Assembly: GCF_024763615.1 (NCBI RefSeq) | Contig: NC_077222.1 | Coordinates: 46,934,001 to 46,998,000, forward strand | DNA from: Phlebotomus papatasi | Taxonomy: Eukaryota; Arthropoda; Insecta; Diptera; Psychodidae | Reading direction: 5' to 3' | Length of the DNA stretch: 64,000 bases | Part shown: positions 14,401 to 26,662 of the stretch, in pieces | Position numbering within the stretch: position 1 is the first letter of the stretch | How the letters are laid out: each line of letters opens with the position of its first letter | Notes under the pieces: generated by a model | The model's input: only the letters and a program-made list of their open reading frames with translations | Told to the model about the DNA's origin: nothing | Databases searched by the model: none | Program-made: the position numbers and the translations under genes

Positions 14401-17400
14401 AGGGGGAGGTGGGGCTACTTTGAGTGGTGGAGCTAGATTATTATACGATTTTTTCGCCTNNNNNNNNNNNNNNNNNNNNNNNNNNNNNNNNNNNNNNNNN
14501 NNNNNNNNNNNNNNNNNNNNNNNNNNNNNNNNNNNNNNNNNNNNNNNNNNNNNNNNNNNNNNNNNNNNNNNNNNNNNNNNNNNNNNNNNNNNNNNNNNNN
14601 NNNNNNNNNNNNNNNNNNNNNNNNNNNNNNNNNNNNNNNNNNNNNNNNNNNNNNNNNNNNNNNNNNNNNNNNNNNNNNNNNNNNNNNNNNNNNNNNNNNN
14701 NNNNNNNNNNNNNNNNNNNNNNNNNNNNNNNNNNNNNNNNNNNNNNNNNNNNNNNNNNNNNNNNNNNNNNNNNNNNNNNNNNNNNNNNNNNNNNNNNNNN
14801 NNNNNNNNNNNNNNNNNNNNNNNNNNNNNNNNNNNNNNNNNNNNNNNNNNNNNNNNNNNNNNNNNNNNNNNNNNNNNNNNNNNNNNNNNNNNNNNNNNNN
14901 NNNNNNNNNNNNNNNNNNNNNNNNNNNNNNNNNNNNNNNNNNNNNNNNNNNNNNNNNNNTATTTGCGCAATTAATATCCAAATTGCTGTCAGGAAGAGAT
15001 TTTTAGTTACTTTAGTCCTCCAATTACTTGGAAAAATTAACCCGGCAGAGATGGAAATACATTTTGTTGTTCTTTTCTCGTTCGCGAGAAGTCATGCAAA
15101 GTTTTTGCTCAAAATGGTGGACGGAAAGTTTGACATTCCGTTTAATTTGTTGAAAAAATGGGAATTTCTCGGATAAATAAAAAAAAGTTGGATTTTTCCT
15201 ATTACTGCTTTCTTTTCAGTTGTATTCACGAAAAAAAATTATGCCTATGTGTAGTGTTAAGCAGACGAAAGACAATTCCAAATCATTTAAAAGATTTTAA
15301 TTGACCCACTGAGGAAGACCCATACCAAGATTCGAGAGCTTTGGCGAAAATTAAGTCTTTTCAGTTTTGAGAAGAAGATAATCCTCTGACGAATACCGGA
15401 AGAAACTGAAGAATAGTAAATAATTTAAACTCATTGAACGTTAAGATGCATATTTGACAGCGCACCTATAATAATATAAAAAATTTCTTATCACAAAAGT
15501 CATATATTAATCTGTAAGGAACTAATTCTGAAATATGAACATTAATATCTCAAGTATTTGTACTACATTTATTGAATGGGTTAATTTAATTTAATAATAG
15601 GGTAAGTGTGCCAAATTCCGGCCAGCTTGCAATTTCGGCCACCTTTTTTGTTCCTCGAATTTCCATGAACTTTTAGATTTTACGTACTCTAGAGATTATA
15701 CAATGCAAAAGAATAACAAAAAATGTAGCTTCGACAAACAAGATGACGTGAAAAAGACATTTGAAGAATTCCCGAAGTGCGAAAGAACTATGAGAATGAA
15801 GGTGGGCGAAATAGGGCACCAAAACTATGTCTATACTTTTGTTCATTTTAAAATGTATTAAGAATGATTTTAGAGTAAATAAAGACGGTAAACTCTTTAC
15901 AAGGTTCCAAGCAGCACTCTTACAAAAGAAAGAATAAAAAAAAATCAATTTGTATTAAAATATTACATTACAAACTTGAGACTTTGACGCTTGCATGCAA
16001 CTATGCCGAAATATGGCACACTTACCCTAACTAAAGCAATTAAAATATATTTTTAGTTTAGTTTTTAAAGTTATTTTCTACTCCCTAATACAGAGAGGGA
16101 GTATGAAATAGAATCTATAGTATACCATACTATATAGATACTATATATATATATATACTATATCAATAGGATCAGATTTAATAGATTTTCTTTTTGTATT
16201 TTCTATCATTTCTTATTTTGGAAAAACTTGAAATGATTCAAGGGTATTTACTCCAATATATACAAAAACGAAAAAATCGCACGAAGCGTTTTCGAGCAAT
16301 ATCAAAAATGTGGTTTTGGAGGGGAAGGAAAAGTTGGACAGAAAATGAACGTCATGTTCACAGTCCTTGACTCGACTTATGAGCAGGTCTCCCAAAGGTT
16401 CCAAATCTGTATCTAACTCTTTAGCCTCTATAGATGGTAACGATCCGGACCGATAAACGGATCAGTCGAAAAACGGAGGCACGGGCAAACAGCGTAGCAT
16501 AATTTCTCAATCGTCAAAAACACGAATTTCATCTGCCCATCTGTCCGTCCGCCTGTCGCCAGCTGCCAAACGGTAAGAGATAGCGACTTGGGACTCCCAC
16601 ATAGTTCGACCCAAGGATCGTTAACATGCCCCTCATTTTCCCCCAACCCCTCCCCTTCTCCTTCCCCTCAAAAACCATTTTTTTTTGGGATTTCTCGAAA
16701 ACGCGTCGTGTGATTTTTTTTTCTTTTTTCGGATGTTTTAGAGATTAACCAGGCGAACATTTTGTCTATATATGAAAATACTGTTGAATCATTCCTAATA
16801 ACGGTTTTTCAAGGTCAAAGGTTAAAAGACACTAGAGAGCGCATTTGTCAAGCGAATGGTATCATGTTTGGGTTCGTTGTAAAGGTGTTGGAATTTCCTA
16901 TAAAACTGAACCGGTTCCAATCGGTTCTGAACCGACAATGAACCGGGTCATAGCTGATAAATAATTTTTATCCGCAAATAAATTCTATTGCTTTTTAAAC
17001 AGTTTTGGAGAATCTTTTGAATGATTTATGATCCGGTTCAAATCGGTTGAGAGCCGCTAAATGATAAATGATGCGAAAGTAGTTTTGAGATAGCATTTTA
17101 GTCACGAGTTCGAGCATTTTGGAAAGCCTGGGACGCTTTCCCAACCCTTTTCTATAGAAAGGATAATGACAAAAGTAAGATAAATTGGATAATTGTGATC
17201 CGGCCACAGTATATATAGCCAATTCCGGTGTACAAATTGCCACCATTTTTTAATCGAAATTTTAAAAAAAGGCTTTAGCCGACTTTTTTATGAAATTTTT
17301 GTAATTGAATCAGAATGGATGAAAACATTCTGAAAATATCTGTTTCAGCAATATCACTTCTAAATGAGAACACTACTAGGAATATCAATAGTACTTTTTC

Positions 17401-20384
17401 ATTCAACGATTATACATTAGAAGTTTTGGCCTCCCACGGAAGACTGGGTATATCTACCCCGAAGGCTGTTTGAGCGTTTATCAGCTTACATAAAAAAGTG
17501 GATATTTATTGTCCAATTAAAAACTATCGTTTAATTAACTTTATTAAACCAGAAATAAGGCCGAACTAAAATATCTGGACTAGAAACTCGTGAGTCCATA
17601 GGCCAAAAACTTTAACATCAAAATTACAATTTTATACCCATTTTATAAAAATGATTCTAAATAATAGGATGATTAGACTCATATTTCGACTCCGCATGAT
17701 TAGACCCCCATATTTCGGGCAATATGGAGACGTGTTCCTGCTTTTATTAAATAATACTTTGCTCCATGTACATTTTAAGAGAAATTTGGAAAACTCATGG
17801 ACTAATTTTACCCCTGGCTATTTATCCCCGATCTCCCCTAATGAGAAAACTAATGTGAAAGCAAATGTCCTTTCTTGAAGTGTCAGTGGAATAGAATTCA
17901 ATCCTGAGTGATAATACTAGTATATTTAAAATAAACTGGAATAACTATATTAATGTTATTAAGGGAATCGCCAATAATGATGAAAACCCCACAATTTAAT
18001 AAAATGAAATGAAATATATTAATGTTATACACAGTAAAAACAAGCAGAAATTTCTTTTCTTAAATTTCCTAGAACAAAAACAAAACAAGATTATTGATTC
18101 GAAATTACTTTTGTGGTACAAACCTACGAGATTGAGCGTTTTGCAAATATATTGAGCAAATATTTAGATTAGATTTTTGCATTTCGTCCTTATATGAAAA
18201 TTCCGTTGAATTATTTTTAATAACGGTATTTCAAGGTGAAAGGTTTAAAAAAAAGGCTCTTGACAGTATATATTTATCAACCGAATGGGGTCATATTTGG
18301 GCTCCTTGGAAATGTGTTGGAATTCTTAACTAGATTGTACCGATTCCAATCAGTTATGAACTTGTAATAAACCGGTTTATAACCGATAACTCATTTTTAC
18401 CCAAAATTCTATTATAATTACTTCTGAGGTATTTTGGGCAATGTTTTGAGTGATTTATAAATGGATTCAAATCGATTGTGAACCTGTTAAGATTTATGAA
18501 TCGGTTTAAATCAGTTGAAAACCTCTAAACAGTAAATAATGCGAAATTACTTTTGAGGCATAACATTTAAATCACAAGTTCGAGCATTTCCCAAAGCCTG
18601 AGACACTCTGTCACCCCTTTTCTCTATATCAAGAAGAAATAAAAGCTTTTTGAAAATATTTTCCAAAATTTGTTTGTGGAAAGAAAAGCAAATGGGCTGT
18701 CAGAAAAAGACGAATTTGGAGCAAGTGAGATGGGTGCATGAAACTAAGTATATTCTTTAACCGCGTGATTGTAAACTTTTGGTAAAACTTTTCTGAGAAA
18801 ATTCTGAAAAATCCTACAACAGGTACAACAGATAATGGAAGTGTCATCAAAGGGCCTAAATTGTTCTGAAAACATTCGCGTAATTATTGGAAAAATATAT
18901 TGGTAAAAATGGATTTCTTGCATAAGTAAAATCAATAAAGAGTTCCTAAAATAAAAAAAAGGTTTTGTTTTACATAGTCCATGTAAAAATCCATTATGAC
19001 TTCAGAGGCTCGAGGAGGTAAAAAAGCTATTTACAATATGGTAAAAATTTTAAGTCTCAAACTCTTTCATCTTTCAACTTTTGATTTGACATATTTTGAC
19101 TGATATGCTTTGTGAGATACCACATAGAAAATAGGTTATTCATATATAATAACACAGTGTAAAATTGAATATTTAAATTTTAAAGTGTAATTTCTGCACA
19201 TCTTGAATTTCTAAAATTCAACCCTGTATTTGTTCACTGTTTTTGTTGAAAGAAAAAATTAAGGTTGCAATTTGTGCTATAATGAATGAGCAAATTCTAG
19301 CGTGCAAGACGTAAATTTTCAGGAACCCATTTAGTGCTTATGTTTAAAGTGTGTGTTGAAATGTATTGAAGGGGAAGTTTGGGAAAATTTTTTAATCCAC
19401 GTGAAAAAGGGCAGCTTTGCTTTTGTTTGGCATTTAGCCACATACACCAAAACCACCATCCAACTGTTGGTCTCTTGACTTTTCTCGATTTTCCCAAGGA
19501 TTATGTTCTTTTGTTAAGCCCCTCAACCCATTATATCAATTATAAATTTGTGATGGGTTTCAGTATTCAAGTTTTAATTGTTAATAGCAGGCTAAATAGT
19601 CATATACACTAGAGGATATTATATTTATTAAAAATATTATGTATATACTTGCTTGTATAATATGCCTAGGTCTGTATACAAAACCATTCTCAACGTAGCA
19701 TCGTGCTTTCAACTTTTTGAACACTTTAGGTTTGTATATACGTATATGTATATATTATAAGAACTTTCTGACTCATATTTGCTATTTATTATTTGAGAAC
19801 TATTTCTTTAGGAAAGAGTGAAAGATCCTTAAAACACGTATGCTATACTATGTACATATGTAGCTTTAATTTTTCGTAAATGTTTTCATATATTAAATAT
19901 ATATACATATATAGTTAGAGCACTAATGTAGATACAATGGAAGCTTTCCTATTCCCGCCCATTGGAAGTGGCACTTTTGAAACCCCTGCAGAGTAACTGC
20001 TGGAGATGTGCGGGGGAGGAAGTCTGAGCAATTCAGTAGAGATGGCATAAAGTCATGGCACAAGGAAAGAAAAGTTAAAGAGGGGCTTACCATTTTTTGC
20101 TTTTCTTCTCTATACTCTATTTATAATACATATAAGAGCCAGCCGAAGGCAGAACCGAAAGAAAATGCTATCTACTCAGTTTTTGGATACACATTGTATG
20201 AGTATTATGGACAGGGGCACAAAAAAAAATGAAGAAGAAAAATATATACCATATATGGTGGAAATATAATAGAATACAAATGAAACTCACCAAAAATTCT
20301 TCCGGCTTTGCAATTTGATGTGATGAAGAGTAATCCATAGACAATAATAATTCCCAGGGTGTGTGGCGCAAACAAATAGCACAT
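5359..20384 (-). CDS. Ptp99A: Ig/FN3 cell-surface receptor, probably receptor tyrosine phosphatase 99A (5' part)
   Basis: This is a multi-exon gene read from seven coding exons: 20384-20291, 11260-11094, 9281-9155, 7932-7809, 7607-7426, 5850-5663 and 5473-5359. All junctions are GT-AG and all phases agree. The partial product (about 331 residues) has a signal peptide (residues 1-27, ending SNCKA), one Ig domain (about 33-129, split by an intron, with IPCPG and DTAEYTCLV cysteine motifs), FN3-1 (about 130-232; VNLSW and YSFRTIAVN) and FN3-2 (about 233-331; IYISWKPPP and GYRITYR). The order signal-Ig-FN3-FN3 and the general sequence suggest Ptp99A, an axonal receptor phosphatase of insects. The transmembrane and phosphatase domains would lie to the left of the window. 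Sidekick- or turtle-type adhesion proteins also have such domains but carry several Ig domains before the FN3 array. That this is an Ig/FN3 receptor is near certain; the exact name is inference. Confidence 0.65.
5663..5850 (-). CDS. Ptp99A: Receptor coding exon 6 (FN3-2, first half)
   Basis: The acceptor is TTACAG and the donor is GAG|GTATAA. It encodes the start of the second FN3 domain (VPTGKPV, IYISWKPPP, FLGYRITYRPRDK). Confidence 0.85.
7426..7607 (-). CDS. Ptp99A: Receptor coding exon 5 (FN3-1, second half)
   Basis: The acceptor is GACAG and the donor is GAAG|GTAGG. It encodes the F/G-strand region of FN3-1 (YEVTGLLPFTVYSFRTIAVN) and the linker to FN3-2. Confidence 0.85.
7809..7932 (-). 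CDS. Ptp99A: Receptor coding exon 4 (FN3-1, first half)
   Basis: The acceptor is AAATAG and the donor is ACAAG|GTAAT. It encodes VPKRPGRP followed by SRAVNLSW, the start and B-strand tryptophan of an FN3 domain. The 124-bp length keeps the phase between its neighbours. Confidence 0.85.
9155..9281 (-). CDS. Ptp99A: Receptor coding exon 3 (second half of Ig domain)
   Basis: The acceptor is TCCAG and the donor is CAGG|GTAAG. It encodes the Ig second half with the DTAEYTCLV motif, which holds the second disulphide cysteine. The intron between exons 2 and 3 falls inside the Ig fold. Confidence 0.8.
10427..10690 (-). mobile_element. tRNA-derived SINE
   Basis: On the minus strand it starts with a tRNA-like head carrying a pol III A box (GGGTCAAGTGGTAGAGCA, about 10659-10676) and a B box (GGTTCGAATC, about 10625-10634). 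A unique body follows, and it ends in a TTA-rich tail at 10427-10440. This is the layout of an insect tRNA-derived SINE. It lies in the intron between receptor exons 3 and 2. The head does not fold as a clean tRNA because the anticodon loop is too large, so I do not call a tRNA gene. Confidence 0.75.
11094..11260 (-). CDS. Ptp99A: Receptor coding exon 2 (first half of Ig domain)
   Basis: The exon begins after a TAAAG acceptor and ends with AGG|GTATGT. It encodes the N-terminal half of the Ig domain, including the first cysteine (TIPCPG) and the core tryptophan (LTWKTN). Confidence 0.75.
12120..13365 (+). repeat. Interspersed repeat family B, near full copy
   Basis: Over about 1 kb this matches the reverse complement of 47975-49065, including the 'gttttcgaaatatt', 'aaggaccttc' and 'ccgaaaaccgcttgtcgata' blocks. 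The end near 13335-13365 carries a small hairpin built on GTAAAGAATCTCAGCT, and the same motif occurs near 12333. There is no coding capacity, so it is probably an old non-autonomous DNA transposon. Confidence 0.6.
13868..14035. mobile_element. MITE family C copy 1
   Basis: The ends are inverted repeats: AGTGCCCATGCTTTGCA on the left against TGCAAAGCATGGTCAATGGG on the right. The arms continue through a CATAATGACTAAATTTTTC block. A second copy lies at 30087-30300. Confidence 0.65.
14401..14459. mobile_element. MITE family D, left arm running into the assembly gap
   Basis: This matches the left arm of the complete copy at 29258-29475 (GGGGGAGGTGGGGCTACTTT, then ATTATACGATTTTTT). It is cut by the run of Ns. 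The rest of the element is presumably inside the gap. Confidence 0.65.
14460..14959. other. Assembly gap, 500 N
   Basis: There are exactly 500 Ns, the usual fixed-size placeholder between contigs, so the true length is unknown. Any open frame spanning it is meaningless. Confidence 0.99.
15600..16027. mobile_element. MITE family E copy 1 (mariner-like, TA duplication)
   Basis: It is bounded by inverted ends GGGTAAGTGTGCCAAAT and GGCACACTTACCC and flanked by TA on both sides. It is 428 bp with no transposase. A second copy in opposite orientation lies at 46617-47051. The TA duplication points to the Tc1/mariner group. Confidence 0.8.
16430..17170 (+). repeat. Interspersed repeat family A copy
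   Basis: This shares ordered blocks with the reverse complement of 27650-28380, such as 'aaggtcaaaggttaaaag', 'gaatcattcctaataacgg', 'ccggttccaatcggttc' and 'gttcgagcattt'. It has no coding frame. It is an old, multi-copy family (see also 18180-18640 and the pieces at 42424 and 44290). Confidence 0.6.
18180..18640 (+). repeat. Interspersed repeat family A, partial copy
   Basis: This repeats the right two thirds of the 16430-17170 copy in the same orientation ('aatttgggctc', 'aaaccggtttataaccgata', 'cacaagttcgagcatt'). It is diverged and truncated at its left end. Confidence 0.55.
20291..20384 (-). CDS. Ptp99A: Receptor coding exon 1 (signal peptide)
   Basis: The exon starts at an ATG in the context AAACAATG, with an in-frame stop two codons upstream. 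It encodes a hydrophobic leader (LGIIIVYGLLFITSNCKA) and ends in phase 1 at a G|GTGAGT donor. Joined to the acceptor at 11260, it makes an Asp codon and runs directly into the Ig domain. Confidence 0.7.
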
Positions 20385-22542
20385 TGTTTAAAATAAGAAG
20401 CAATTCACTTTTCAATTCACTTTACATTTTTATCCTTTTTCCACACCACCGAAATCCAGATTATTCCACATACATTCATTTATGCACCAAATTATTCCAC
20501 TGCATCCTTATTGTGGTTGCTTGTTTCAGGCATTTCAAAGATCTATAGATGAATTTTCCAAAAGTACTATTTACCGAAGGGTTTTTAGCTGAGATTTTTT
20601 ACAACCTCAGCTTCTGTTGTCTGTTTTTCGTTCATTCAACATGGAATTCTTTTATACTTGCACGATATTCATTGAATGATCGTGAAGAAAAACTATTGAA
20701 TAAACACTCAGCACAGTGACCGTAATCCGATTTGGTAACATCGCAATAAATTTTCTGTAAGCAATATATATAACATGAGCACATATCCACGAAGAATTCA
20801 AGTGGTCTTATCCATTGCCAATGGTTCGGCTCCTTCTGCCAAGGGTTTTTCAATCCTTCTCAGGCAACCGCTTGTGAGCGTCGTCATCGCACAAAGTAAA
20901 TCTGTCATTTGTGTAATATTATGTAGTATATAAAATTCACCATATCAAAGGAAGTTTACAAGAAGACCGTATGTGTGTGTCTTTTCCACAAAAGGAGTTA
21001 AAATGGATTTCATAATGGTGGGGACTATTGGGGAGATGTCGTGAGGTGACTGTCACTAAAATCACCTTCCGTCAGCAGAAAATTTTCACTGGAAATCCTA
21101 TCAGTGCTAATCCATTTTCGAGTGAACACTCAATTCATGCTGCTCTTGCAGTCCGGAGCGTAAAATCACTTTAAGGGGTAAACTTTAAGGCATTACCTCA
21201 CACTTTCCAGGTTGCACTAAATTTCTTGTAGAAGTTGTGCTCTCGCAGGAGCTTGAAATGGGTGACAGGGGTATATTTGCACAATAGACTAGTAAAAAAA
21301 AAGAACGATTTACTGTAACCTGGTTGTGCAAAACTTTCAACACCTAGTGAATGGGTGATATGTTCCTCTCAGCGGAGAGATGAGCAAGAAGTCGCCGATC
21401 ACCTCTAATGATAACACGGAACTGAAACATCAATTTTCCGTCCCGAATGAGCGAGTTCCAAAATCCAGTCCTAGTGCACACAAAGGTAGGCAAAGGAGGG
21501 AAAACTCAACGAATTTACCCCTGAATAAGGGAGGGTTGCGCATGCCATTTTAGGAGTGAGTAGATACAAAACGAGATTCACAAGCATACGTCGAATGCAA
21601 TAATGATTTAGGGGTATATTGGGCTTACTCAAGAGTTTTAATCGTCGGAAAATCCTTTCAATAAACTGATTGAATGTATTGTATTTAGTGACATAATCAT
21701 TCTCTGAGTAATAGGTAATTAGTGTAGCTTCCACGCTCTCACATTGCAAATTAGGTCTACCAAAAGCTTGTCATTATCCTTTTCAATTGTTCGTCAACAA
21801 TTTTGAAATTTACAATTATATGGTAGAAGATGTTTATATATATAAATGTATATACTTAGGGTGTTTAAAAACAATAATATCGTTCTTTAATTTTGATGTA
21901 TTTTTAAATCAAATAAATAATTATATACTAAACAAACTGAAAAATCTAATCAAGTTATCAAAATTGAAAAATACCTACATTTGCTACATAGAGAACAATG
22001 GAATTATAAAAATCACCATTTTCTAATAGATATTTCTGATACTGTAAAATATATGTACTCTCTGGTAAAATTTACAATTCTTTCGATAATAGAATTTAGT
22101 AGTCTGATGTGTAAGTCTTTAAACCCGGCGTTCATACAATATCCTAGATAGTAAAACTAAAAAAAGCTATTTTTAAAGCAGTTAGTAAATTCTAATATTT
22201 TTGATCTTAGCTCTACATAGTAGAACACAAAAAGCATTAGGAAAATTAATAAGTCTATGGAAAAAAAAATATATACAGGGATTGTAGATTATACAGTTAA
22301 GATTGTTCACAGTGTATAAAATAATTTATGTGTTTTTTGAAGGTATTTGCATATTTTGCCTTTGGAAACAAAAATTTTGGTGTTTCTTTATTATTCCACG
22401 TGTTGCACAATTTATGCTAGGCTGTGTATTTGTTATATTTACTTACGCTTCTTTGAAACAATGTCTCACAGGATAATTCTATATTATGCACTGGCTTATA
22501 GAAAAGTAAATAATTTTGTTGAAAAATCACGTTTTTATTATA
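20385..22542 (-). promoter_or_regulatory. Upstream region of the receptor gene, possible 5' UTR/promoter
   Basis: This region lies directly upstream of the receptor start codon. Between about 20990 and 21490 the base composition is more balanced than in the surrounding repeats and no repeat family was recognised, as expected for a 5' UTR or promoter. No TATA box, initiator or splice donor can be fixed with confidence. A short hairpin (AGCTGAGATT with its complement) lies at 20588-20613. Confidence 0.3.
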
Positions 22543-22879
22543 CAGTAGACTCTCTCAATTTCGGGCATTTGGGACCGAAGTGTTACCCGAATTGAGAGAA
22601 ATTCGGGCATCATATTGTTTGAAATGCAACGATTTTTTGTTCACCTGCATACTCATATTAAGTTTACATACTTATATTAATTATAAATTTCATAAAAGCC
22701 CCTTAATAATGAAAAATGACATTACAACTGAGACAAAGCACGGCAAATCTGAGCATATTTGCTTTATTCGATCAATCGAGCCTGAAAAATGTCAACAAAC
22801 TTTTTTGTCAAATTTAACTGCTGCCCGAATTAAAAAATAGCCCGATGTTAAAGGAGCCGAATTAGCGAGAGTCTAGCTG
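22543..22879. mobile_element. Pogo-like MITE (family F) copy 1
   Basis: It ends in CAGTAGACTCTCTCAATT and AATTAGCGAGAGTCTAGCTG and is flanked by TA on both sides. It is 337 bp and non-coding. Other copies lie at 33256 (partial), 36518-36816 and 55676-55909. The CAGT ends and TA duplication fit the pogo/Tc1-mariner group. Confidence 0.75.
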
Positions 22880-24560
22880 TAAATTATATTACAAAACTCT
22901 TTCGTGAAAGGAAACTAACAGTTTATTTGATACTGGTTAGTGAAATAAACGTTATATCAAATCAATGGCCGCACATTTATGCAGCTGGAGTAAAAAGAAA
23001 ACCTGTATTAAAAGTATAGACCTATGGATATATGCTGTGTATATGTATATCAGGAAAACTAAACTGCAAAATAGAATTTTGTTTACTCGGCAGAATGTTA
23101 GTTGGGTGGAAGAAATAGCCAAAAGCAATAAATCAAAAAATTAATTTAATTTTTATTTCTCTGATATGGTTTTTTGTTGGAATCCCTTGTAGTCGGTTCT
23201 CTGGTGTTCATCATATTCGTAGTGATATGTAGAGACGGGCTTTTGAGCGCATATTTCATTTACATAAGTCCTGTAAAAATTTTTCCATTTCATTCTCCGG
23301 AGCCTTACACATTGCATTTTCCGTGTTGTATAAATATATGTATGTCACTATAGTGTCTGCGATGGAAAACAAAATAAATAATGTTCAAAAAAGCTCACCA
23401 GCCATGCTACCACACCACTCTACGATTAAGCTTGTTGAAGGTATACATAGAAGAGATGCCCTCGACCACCCTACTCACTCTATACTTGTTTTTGGCTTGG
23501 CATTCAACTGTCCCTGTTTCAACCATCCAACCGCCAGTGTTAGCCCCAATCTGTAAATATGTGTGCACCTTTCTGTTACTCCTGTTACTTGTAAATGGTT
23601 CTTACCCATTTTGTGGAGGAAAACGTGGTGGAATTTTCTCTGTTCGTGCTTGTGTGCGTCTGTTTCGATTTGCTCAGATTTTCCAAGTGCTCCCTTCTTT
23701 GTTTTCTGTGTCTCTCTACCCCAACCTATCATACATATTCATTTAGTATAAATGCATATAATACACAAAGAATAGTTTCTCTTTCTTTTTCCTTTATTCT
23801 CACTATGTTACACAATCCACAGCGGATAATCCACCAACTGTGATACCGCGCGATCGTCGAGATTCTCTTTTGACTGGGGTAGTCAAAGGTGCATATATAA
23901 ATTTTTATTATATGTTGTGATATAAGACAAACTGACCCGATTCTGTGCAACGACGACGCCAACCAATGTAATATTGCGCTCCGACAGGAGTGGGTGTTTC
24001 TCGATACCGCCTGAAAGTCACATAGTCCACACTACATATATAATATATGTACTATTCTATATATGTTTATGTCAGGGGGCCTTAGGGGAGCGTTTAGTAG
24101 TTTGGGTAAAGCGGAAGTCAAAGGTAATAAATTAAACGTATTTAACCAACTTGCATTGGTAATACATTCTAGAACCACCCCCACATTCGCCGGTCTTTGA
24201 TGTATCCTTAATAGTATGGATATAGCGCAATGTGTTCGTTTACGCGAAATCGTAATTTATCGACTGTGGCAGCGGAGAAGTCTTGCAGAGCCTGCTGCTT
24301 AGTCTGCCTAGAAAATCCTCTTCCAGAGTACACTTTTTTTCTTCACTATCGCATGTCCTAACTTTGCTTTTACCATATCATTGGGGAGGGTGTAACACAA
24401 AAAAAATGTAATAGTCCATCAGGGTGAGTTAGGGTGAGAAGAACACAGAATTTAGATTTGCTTGCACGGAAATCATTTTTCCTATTGATGCCGGAAACGT
24501 AATGTCGGGGAATTTCACCGTACATCAGCGCACAGTACTACACAATTAATTTACAAGGAC

Positions 24561-24612
<52 letters not shown>

Positions 24613-26662
24613 CTGATTTTATACATATATATGCATATCTAGGCATTATGGAACGAAATCAGGATATCAAGGGTGTGGGTGAAAATTTACAAGCCATAGG
24701 GGACTATTTAAGTGGTTGACAGAGACTAATAAAATCATTTGTGTATTTCCATTTCTGATACTTATCATCATGACGTCATAAAACACTGTGAGAGGCTGAA
24801 ATTTTCAACATGAGACATATATACATACACATACTGTTTCAATTTATCCTACATAGAGGGGTTTCAACTTTCTCAGTGTAATATGCGTTGAGTGGATGAA
24901 GTGCACAAGGAAGTTGAGATGATCAATCAAATGAAATTGCTTGATCCCAGGATGCTAAAGTATATACCAAAAAGGGATATGGTTGTAGGTTATTCCCTTC
25001 AGCTGAGCATTATATCAAATAGATGGAAATTATTTAGTACTTCTTGTTTCGGTCACATATGTATATGCATACATACATGTGTTATATATAGTTATGTACA
25101 TGTATATATTTATATTTTGTGGGCTGTAAGAGAAAAACAGTACGAAACGCGCCAACTATTAACAAGATTTGCGATGTGCCGCTATTATCCTTGGCTATGG
25201 GTTTATTCCAGACAGCTGGTGTCGTTCCCATTTTCAAGTATAAACATTTATAATTTCCTCACTGCCTCTATATATCCACCATAGCTTTATATGAAAGCTT
25301 CTTGCAACGAGATTTTGTTTCACTTTCGCGTTATTTCTTTCTTCTGTATAATACATATTTGGTGGGTTTGAAATTATTTTGAGTGAGCAGAAAAATGGCA
25401 TTTCATGCTATTTTAGACATTATAAGTAAATTCACAATATAAATTTTGTCACATTTATGGAATATATTTTGCAATAACTGTAAAAGCATTTTTTTTTAAA
25501 TAAAGTTTAATATAATCAATATCAATTGCATTGAAAGCCAAAGCTAAGGAAGCGTGCCTGATGACTTCGAGTAAAGTCCAAAAGTAACTGTTTAATCTTA
25601 TGAGATAGATGACAGGAAAAACTGATAATTAGATTGATAGGCATCTTAATTAGTGTTCGCTTTATGACTTGAATAATCAATGGAATATAATATGGGGTAG
25701 CACCAATGTTGAGAGATATCAGAAGTCAAAGGGGGTTTATGTGTATGTGCGCCTTGAATACGAAATGGCTTAAGAGAGGAAGTATATTATGAACGGACGA
25801 CGTCTCAAAATGGCAAGAATTTAATTAAATCGGTCACGCTTTTTTACACGCCATCGCCACCATTCAATGTAGTTTATTATATAAGACTTCGCCACCATCC
25901 AGGCTTTCTCGTTGTTCCCTAGTTTCGCATAATAACTATGTCCTTTCTTTTTCTTCGTTTTTCATGAAGACGGTGGCAGTGGCTGAAGTGGAATTCAAGA
26001 ACAATATATTTTTGAGAAAAGACAAATTTTCAGGGTCATCACGCGTGAAGACACGCTCATAAAATTTACATATCTTCTCAATCGCATTACAGCATTATGA
26101 ATAGAGACACATACCATAAATTCTAAATAAGACAATACGTAGATTCCAAGAGAAACTGCATTGGAATCAGGATTGGAATATTTCCTCTTGTGAAAGCCAA
26201 TTCATACGATGGTTACAGGAAATATTTGACATGATCAAGATGCAGAGAAAATCATTCAATTATTTGATTTATGGATTAGTGTCACTATAGTGTTTGTCGT
26301 CAAACGTTAATAAACAATAAATTATTCATCTTGAAATTGGACTTGTAGCCCGGAAGAATTTCTATAAAGCATTAAAGCTCAGTGTGATACTTATGACCTA
26401 ATGCACGGAAATTACTTAACTCTCGCCTCCTATTTGAAATTAAAGCGACCATATGAATAGACCATTGTACCTAAGATTTCAAGAAAACACATAGTGTAAT
26501 ATTTTCTGTATACCAGTCTACAATATTTTTGAACTGATTTATGAATTATTTTAAAAAAATATTTAAAATTAAAAAGTCAAAATATGAATATCGCATGAAA
26601 AGTCAAAACTCGTTCAAATAAATTCACATTTACCTCAAACCGTATTCTTTAGATTCTATTCA
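22880..26662. other. Non-coding stretch
   Basis: I see no supported gene. The open frames here start at non-ATG codons or are of very low complexity. The part from 23840 to 24520 is less AT-rich and could contain an upstream untranslated exon of the receptor gene, without direct evidence. A dinucleotide repeat sits at 24563. Confidence 0.4.
24563..24609. repeat. (AT)n microsatellite
   Basis: An uninterrupted AT dinucleotide run of about 23 units. Confidence 0.95.

Larger units (their letters stand above)
11261..20290 (-). other. First intron of the receptor gene, 9 kb, repeat-filled
   Basis: This intron separates the signal-peptide exon from the Ig exons. It holds family A and B repeats, three MITEs and the assembly gap. 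No additional exon with domain similarity was found, though the gap could hide one. Confidence 0.6.

Noticed and set aside
14362..15176. Several open frames of up to 250 codons spanning the N run
   Set aside because: They consist mostly of undetermined residues and exist only because Ns cannot encode stops.
24892..25284. Plus-strand frame of 130 codons
   Set aside because: It begins with GTG rather than ATG, has no domain, and is made largely of simple ATA/TGT-rich sequence.
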